The notes beneath the pieces were generated by a model that did not search any database, had not been told where the DNA came from, and was given only the letters and a program-made list of their open reading frames with translations. Below, one piece after another: positions 60,142 through 64,000 of a DNA stretch of 64,000 bases (its first letter is position 1; each line of letters starts with the position of its first letter). Source of the DNA: Chloroflexota bacterium (GTDB taxonomy: Bacteria > Chloroflexota > Ktedonobacteria > Ktedonobacterales > JADMIN01); contig JAJPKE010000013.1 of assembly GCA_021323855.1 (NCBI GenBank), forward strand, positions 1 to 64,000, written 5' to 3'. The translations under genes were made by a program, and so were the position numbers.

Positions 60142-60180
60142 ACTCGAAACGGCTACAAGCGGCTTAAAAGGAGCCAATGA

Positions 60181-60372
60181 GTGAAGACCGTATTCACAGC
60201 GAACACATCTCCAGTAACGATGGCTGCCATGCAATATCTGCAACAGCCGGAGTCTGCCGGTACGACGCAACGTGTGGATGAGGAGGAGCGGTCTGAGGAA
60301 GCGTTTGAGGCCACGATTCTCAAACTGGATGCGGCAACCGTCGAACGGCTGCTGCTACAGGTGGAGGATTGA
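60181..60372 (+). CDS. Small acidic hypothetical protein
   Basis: 63 residues from a GTG at 60181, with AAAAGGAG at suitable spacing; an ATG 39 bases later is the alternative start. The C-terminal half (EEERSEEAFEATILKLDAAT, then VERLLLQVED) would form a charged helix. An ATG at 60177 in another frame gives only 34 residues. It lies upstream of ispH on the same strand but 176 bases away. Not recognised; it may be a small regulatory or accessory protein. Confidence 0.4.
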   Translation: MKTVFTANTSPVTMAAMQYLQQPESAGTTQRVDEEERSEEAFEATILKLDAATVERLLLQVED

Positions 60373-60548
60373 CGCGCCGCCGCGAACGCCAACGGGCTTG
60401 CGTGGAGAACTGACGCCTGTATGTGATGTACGTGATGTATGTCTTGCGAATCCATCGCTATCAGGCGGTATCATCTCCATGTGAAGGCGTCCTCTCCGGC
60501 CAGGGGGCAGACTCTGTTGCCGGACGATGGAAAGTGATTTTGCGTTGA

Positions 60549-61481
60549 ATGGAAGTAATCAAGATTTCGCCTCGCGGCTACTGCTATGGAGTCGTTGATG
60601 CGATGAAGCTGGCGCGGCAGGCGGCCAAAGACCCAACATTGCCGCGCCCCATATATATCATCGGGTTGATTGTTCACAATCGTTTCGCGGTCGAAGAACT
60701 CTCGCAGCTTGGCATCACCACGCTGGACGGACAGGACCGCGCGGCGATCCTCGATCAGGTGACGGAAGGGACCGTTATTTTCACTGCGCACGGCGTCTCA
60801 CCCCGCGTCAAGCAGCGCGCCATCGAGCGCGGCCTGCATGTGCTAGACGCCACCTGCCCGGATGTCACCAAAACGCATGAGCTTGTGAAGGATTTCACTG
60901 CGCGTGGCTACAAGACACTCTATATTGGCAAAAAAGGACATCCTGAGCCGGAAGGGGTGATTGGTGAAGCGCCGGAGAGTGTCTACCTCGTGGAAACCGA
61001 GGCGGACCTCGATGCCCTGCCTGCGTCGCTTGCGACCTATCCGCGTCTACTGGTCACGACTCAGACAACCCTCAGCCAATGGGATACTGCGCGTTTGGTA
61101 GAGAAGATACGCGAGCGCTATCCACAGGCCGAGGTTCACAATGAAATCTGCCTGGCAACCCAGTTGCGACAGGAAGCTGTCGCCAACATGGCGCGCGGGG
61201 CGGACCTGACCATTGTCGTTGGAGATCCACGGAGCAACAATACTGGTCGTCTCGTGCAGGTGGCTGAAGAACTGGCACAGAGCGCCGCTATCCGTATCGA
61301 AAGCCTCGATGACCTCGATCCTGCGCTTTTGGTGGGCAAAAAACGAGTGGCCATCACCTCGGGGACATCCACCCCTACTCAGCTTACTCGCCAGGTCATC
61401 CAGTTCGTCGAGAGCTTCGGCGCCCGTACCCGCTTTATCCCGGAAGACGCAACCGGCGCGGGCGATGGGGCGCACCTCTAA
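60549..61481 (+). CDS. ispH: 4-hydroxy-3-methylbut-2-enyl diphosphate reductase IspH (LytB)
   Basis: 310 residues. Last step of the MEP isoprenoid pathway, using a 4Fe-4S cluster. The three cluster cysteines are in ISPRGYCYGVVDAMKLA, LDATCPDVTKTHEL and EVHNEICLATQLRQEA. VIFTAHGVSPRVKQRAIERG, YIGKKGHPEPEGVIGEAP and VGDPRSNNTGRLVQVAEE with AITSGTSTPTQL are the substrate-site blocks. This fits the shorter, Firmicutes-type LytB. No MEP-pathway neighbours are seen. ATG start without a clear Shine-Dalgarno. Confidence 0.94.
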   Translation: MEVIKISPRGYCYGVVDAMKLARQAAKDPTLPRPIYIIGLIVHNRFAVEELSQLGITTLDGQDRAAILDQVTEGTVIFTAHGVSPRVKQRAIERGLHVLDATCPDVTKTHELVKDFTARGYKTLYIGKKGHPEPEGVIGEAPESVYLVETEADLDALPASLATYPRLLVTTQTTLSQWDTARLVEKIRERYPQAEVHNEICLATQLRQEAVANMARGADLTIVVGDPRSNNTGRLVQVAEELAQSAAIRIESLDDLDPALLVGKKRVAITSGTSTPTQLTRQVIQFVESFGARTRFIPEDATGAGDGAHL

Positions 61482-61833
61482 GGTGACGGAGTATCGGAGA
61501 GCTGCCCACCCGCACGAAGGCACTCCCACGAGCCGCATTGGCCGCATAACTCGACGCCAATCGTTCTCGTTGCCTTCAGTGGCGGACGCCCAAGACGCTT
61601 AATCTATTTCCAATCATGCCCGGGTATGCTACAGCCAGTGGCTGTACGATCCATACACGATGCTATGTGACCTGGTGATCTGTACAATCGGTTACGATCA
61701 TTGGTCCCGATGGAGCAACAGGAGAGGCGAGACGCGAATGGCCTCATGAGTCGCACGTTTGTGCCACCAGTGAATGTGTGGCCGCTCATTAGCTACCTGT
61801 TCGCGCGGCGCTGCCTCGGAGGAGCCATCTCAT
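61482..61833. other. Noncoding region
   Basis: About 350 bases between ispH and the last gene. A short plus-strand frame (61701-61925) overlaps the next gene's start and is not protein-like. A TACAAT at 61683 has no good -35. Confidence 0.4.
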
Positions 61834-64000
61834 ATGAAGAGTTTATCCACCATCCTGGCGGAACAATCGCCCGCAGGTTTACGCTCCCTCGCCCAGTGGT
61901 GGGGAGTGGAGCAGCCGGGGCGTGACGATGTGGAAGCGCGCCAACAACTCGAACGTTCGATGCGTGATACCATCGCCTCCCGTTTCGTCTGGGAGCGCCT
62001 CGGTGAATCCGAGCGCCGCGTTCTCTTCGCGGTCGTTGGGCCATCGGCGCGCAATTGGTGTCTCTTCGAGATGATCCCCGAACGGTCGCGATTGGAGCCA
62101 GAGGAGGCGACCGCCGCGCTGGAAAGCCTGATGGAGCAACATCTGGTCTTCAGCGAGACCGCCAAAATCCAGGGCGGTGATCTCGTCGGCCAGCGCGCCA
62201 CCTTCTATGGCTATACCCTGCCGCGCAATCCCCAGGCGGAGGTAGAAGAAAAGCGCATCGCCTACGTGCCAACCGAACTGGCGACGGTTCTCTACACCAC
62301 CGGACGCGAGCAGTTCGTGCCGATTGCCGACCGCTCAGATAAAACGCTGGATGAGTTGCTGATGCCCTATCGCCAGGGCGATCTCGATCAGATCGGCAGG
62401 CGCTTCGGGCTGACGCTTCAGGCGTACTATTCGCGGAGCGAGGTCCGCACGGCCATCGCTGAAAATCTCTCGCAGGCCGAGGCGGTGCGTTACGCGCTGA
62501 CGCAGATCGAGCCGCGCCTGCGCGACCTCTATGAATGGCTGCGCAAACGGGGTGGCCGCGCCAAGACCAGCGCCGTGCGCGCTTTCCTCAAATTGGACGG
62601 TCCCGAACTCTCCGCTGTGCTGCATGCGATGGAAGAGTACGCGCTGGCCTTCGACACCTTCAGCGAGGGAAGGCGCATCCTCTTCATTCCAAAGGAAACG
62701 CTGGCGAATCTCGAAGCCGCCGAGGAGCAGCCACAGGCGACCGCCTCCTTGCAAGCCGGATGCGCTGCGCCGCCTGCTATTCAGCCTGCGGACACGACCT
62801 TCCTCTGGGACCTGGCGGTGATAGCGTCGTTTGCGCATCAACATGACATCGAACTGACGCGCTCCGGTTCGCTGCCCAAGCGCGCCGCGCAGCGCATCGT
62901 ACCGGCGCTGGTTGGCCCGCGCGCGCGCCAGAGCGAGGCAGAGGCGCTGGCCTACGTGGAACTGCTCAAGCAGGAGGCGGTGGAGATGGGGCTGGTCGTT
63001 GCGCCGCCTTCTACCTCCAAGTCGCGCAATCATCTTGGTCCAGGGCCGAAGCTGGAATCCTGGGGCCGGCATGACCTGGTGATGCAGGCGCGGCGGCTCT
63101 TGCGCCGCTGGCCCACTGACCGCTGGTGGATAGACCAGCCGGGGGCGAACTACCAAGAATGGATGACCTTCTACATTGAGATGCCTGCGGCGCGCGAGGC
63201 GGTGCAACGCTTATTGCGTGAGTGCCGCCCGGGCGTCTGGTATACGCTGGCCTCGTTCCGCGCCACGCTTCAGGGTGATAATCCCTATGTGCTGCGCCCG
63301 CAGCAACGCTACGCTGGCGAGGCTGGCTTCAAGCTGGCTGGCGACCTGCGCAAGCAGTGGGAGAACACCGACGGGGAGATCATCACTGGCATGTTCCGCT
63401 CAACGTTGACCGAGCTTGGCATCGTTACGCTTGGCTACAATCGCGAGACGGTTCCCAGCCCGCAGGAGAACGTCAACCCCGACGCCTTCATGCTCACGGA
63501 GCTTGGCGCGGAGGTGCTGACCAGCGATCTCAGCGCCAGCCAGCAGCCCTCCTCGAAGGCGCTGGTAGTGCAGCCAAACTTCCAGGTGTTGCTGATGGAG
63601 CCGTACATGCCGGCGCTCTACTGGCTGGTGCGCTTCGGGGCGCTGGAACAGATCGGGCGCGTCAGCCGCTTCACGCTGACACGCGACGCTGTGACGCGCG
63701 GCCTGAAGCAGGGCGCAACCATTGACGAGGTGATCGCCTTCCTGGAGCAGCACAGCCAGAAGACATTGCCGCAGAACGTCGTCTACACACTGCGCGACTG
63801 GGCGCGCCAGTATAAAGAGGCGGCGCAGGCGTCGCCTGCGCCACGGCTGATTGAGGCGCCGAGCGAGGCGCTGGCTGGCGAACTGGTTTCCTCGCCGAAG
63901 TTGCGGGCTTTCCGGCTGCATCGCGTCGGGCCGAAGGTGGTGGCCGTGCCGCCGGAGACCAGCCTGCGTGACCTCTGGCATGCGCTGGAACGGCTGGGGT
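61834..64000 (+). CDS. Large protein with XPB/Ssl2-like helicase C-terminal domain, 3' end outside window
   Basis: At least 722 residues, open to the right edge, so the true end is unknown. ATG start with GGAGGAG about 11 bases before it. The N-terminal 330 residues are helical with winged-helix-like parts (AEQSPAGLRSLAQWWGVEQP, LESLMEQHLVFSETAKIQGG, AKTSAVRAFLKLDGPELSAV). From about residue 570 the block ALVVQPNFQVLLMEPYMPAL, YWLVRFGALEQIGRVSRFTL, and TIDEVIAFLEQHSQKTLPQN with VVYTLRDWARQ matches the Helicase_C_3 domain, as in XPB-like DNA repair helicases. No Walker motifs are seen in the part present, so it may be a non-catalytic relative. Confidence 0.72.
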   Translation, partial: MKSLSTILAEQSPAGLRSLAQWWGVEQPGRDDVEARQQLERSMRDTIASRFVWERLGESERRVLFAVVGPSARNWCLFEMIPERSRLEPEEATAALESLMEQHLVFSETAKIQGGDLVGQRATFYGYTLPRNPQAEVEEKRIAYVPTELATVLYTTGREQFVPIADRSDKTLDELLMPYRQGDLDQIGRRFGLTLQAYYSRSEVRTAIAENLSQAEAVRYALTQIEPRLRDLYEWLRKRGGRAKTSAVRAFLKLDGPELSAVLHAMEEYALAFDTFSEGRRILFIPKETLANLEAAEEQPQATASLQAGCAAPPAIQPADTTFLWDLAVIASFAHQHDIELTRSGSLPKRAAQRIVPALVGPRARQSEAEALAYVELLKQEAVEMGLVVAPPSTSKSRNHLGPGPKLESWGRHDLVMQARRLLRRWPTDRWWIDQPGANYQEWMTFYIEMPAAREAVQRLLRECRPGVWYTLASFRATLQGDNPYVLRPQQRYAGEAGFKLAGDLRKQWENTDGEIITGMFRSTLTELGIVTLGYNRETVPSPQENVNPDAFMLTELGAEVLTSDLSASQQPSSKALVVQPNFQVLLMEPYMPALYWLVRFGALEQIGRVSRFTLTRDAVTRGLKQGATIDEVIAFLEQHSQKTLPQNVVYTLRDWARQYKEAAQASPAPRLIEAPSEALAGELVSSPKLRAFRLHRVGPKVVAVPPETSLRDLWHALERLG

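Larger units (their letters stand above)
59476..60180. other. Gene-free interval rich in dispersed repeats
   Basis: About 700 bases with no convincing gene. It contains one family B and two family A copies (59711-59766, 59804-59843, 60103-60141). Confidence 0.55.

Noticed and set aside
61701..61925. 74-residue plus-strand frame before the last gene
   Set aside because: Overlaps the well-supported start at 61834 in another frame; not protein-like.
1..64000. tRNA, rRNA or CRISPR arrays
   Set aside because: No T-arm/acceptor patterns, rRNA stretches or regularly spaced repeats with unique spacers were seen by eye; the repeats found are dispersed hairpins.

Overview
The window is a GC-rich bacterial chromosome segment of 64 kb with dense coding on both strands and no rRNA, tRNA or phage genes that I could find. 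Gene content suggests a Chloroflexota bacterium, most likely of the Ktedonobacteria type. The pointers are ECF sigma factors paired with membrane proteins carrying extracellular beta-propellers, an XRE-NB-ARC-TPR regulator, many small Gly/Ala-rich membrane proteins, frequent GTG/TTG starts, and many copies of a short G/C-tract hairpin repeat. This placement is inference from content; no marker gene search was possible.

Layout, left to right. 1-4.7 kb: an NCS2 purine permease cut by the left edge, an ECF sigma factor with a membrane-anchored Asp-box propeller protein, and a DUF2721 protein. 4.9-8.7 kb: the dnaG-sigA macromolecular-synthesis pair on the minus strand; dnaG is split by an in-frame TAG. 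9-15 kb: an SRPBCC protein, secG, a 7Fe-type ferredoxin and a pdhA-pdhB-pdhC operon (E1 alpha, E1 beta, E2; no E3 here). 15-22 kb: small membrane proteins of unknown function, a second ECF sigma factor overlapping a zinc-finger anti-sigma factor fused to a seven-repeat Vgb-like propeller, and a GNAT acetyltransferase. 22-28 kb: parA-parB, an exported Ig-like surface protein, scpB, endonuclease IV and two small proteins.

29-34.6 kb holds the most unusual locus: a four-gene operon of divergent complex I / group 4 hydrogenase subunits (D-like, L/M-like, B-like, H-like). It keeps the B-subunit cluster cysteines and three of the four [NiFe] ligand cysteines, while the C, I, A, J and K subunits are absent nearby. 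34.5-36.5 kb is a lower-GC accessory patch with an RHH-like protein, an MNT nucleotidyltransferase and a HEPN gene interrupted by TAG. 36.5-50.4 kb is mostly housekeeping: rsmE-prmA, a TPR protein, a PNPOx-like protein, a class C serine hydrolase, a PPP phosphatase, an APH-type kinase, a PLP decarboxylase, an FmdB zinc ribbon, a His-rich zinc-ribbon protein, then rpmF-fabD-asp23-nusB-acpP. 50.5-52 kb has a frameshifted DUF433 gene beside a TIR protein and a small membrane protein. 52-64 kb: a WalJ-type hydrolase, a PrsW-type intramembrane protease, two exported proteins, an XRE/NB-ARC/TPR regulator, an amidohydrolase, ispH, and a large helicase-C-like protein cut by the right edge.

Functional links. 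The two sigma/anti-sigma-propeller modules and the PrsW protease could form envelope-sensing circuits (inference). parA, parB and scpB serve chromosome segregation. The fabD-acpP and pdh genes serve acetyl-CoA and fatty-acid metabolism. Three genes are broken (dnaG and HEPN by TAG, DUF433 by a one-base shift), which could be biological or could reflect assembly error. About ten hairpin repeats of one family and four of a second lie mostly at gene ends and may act as terminators.
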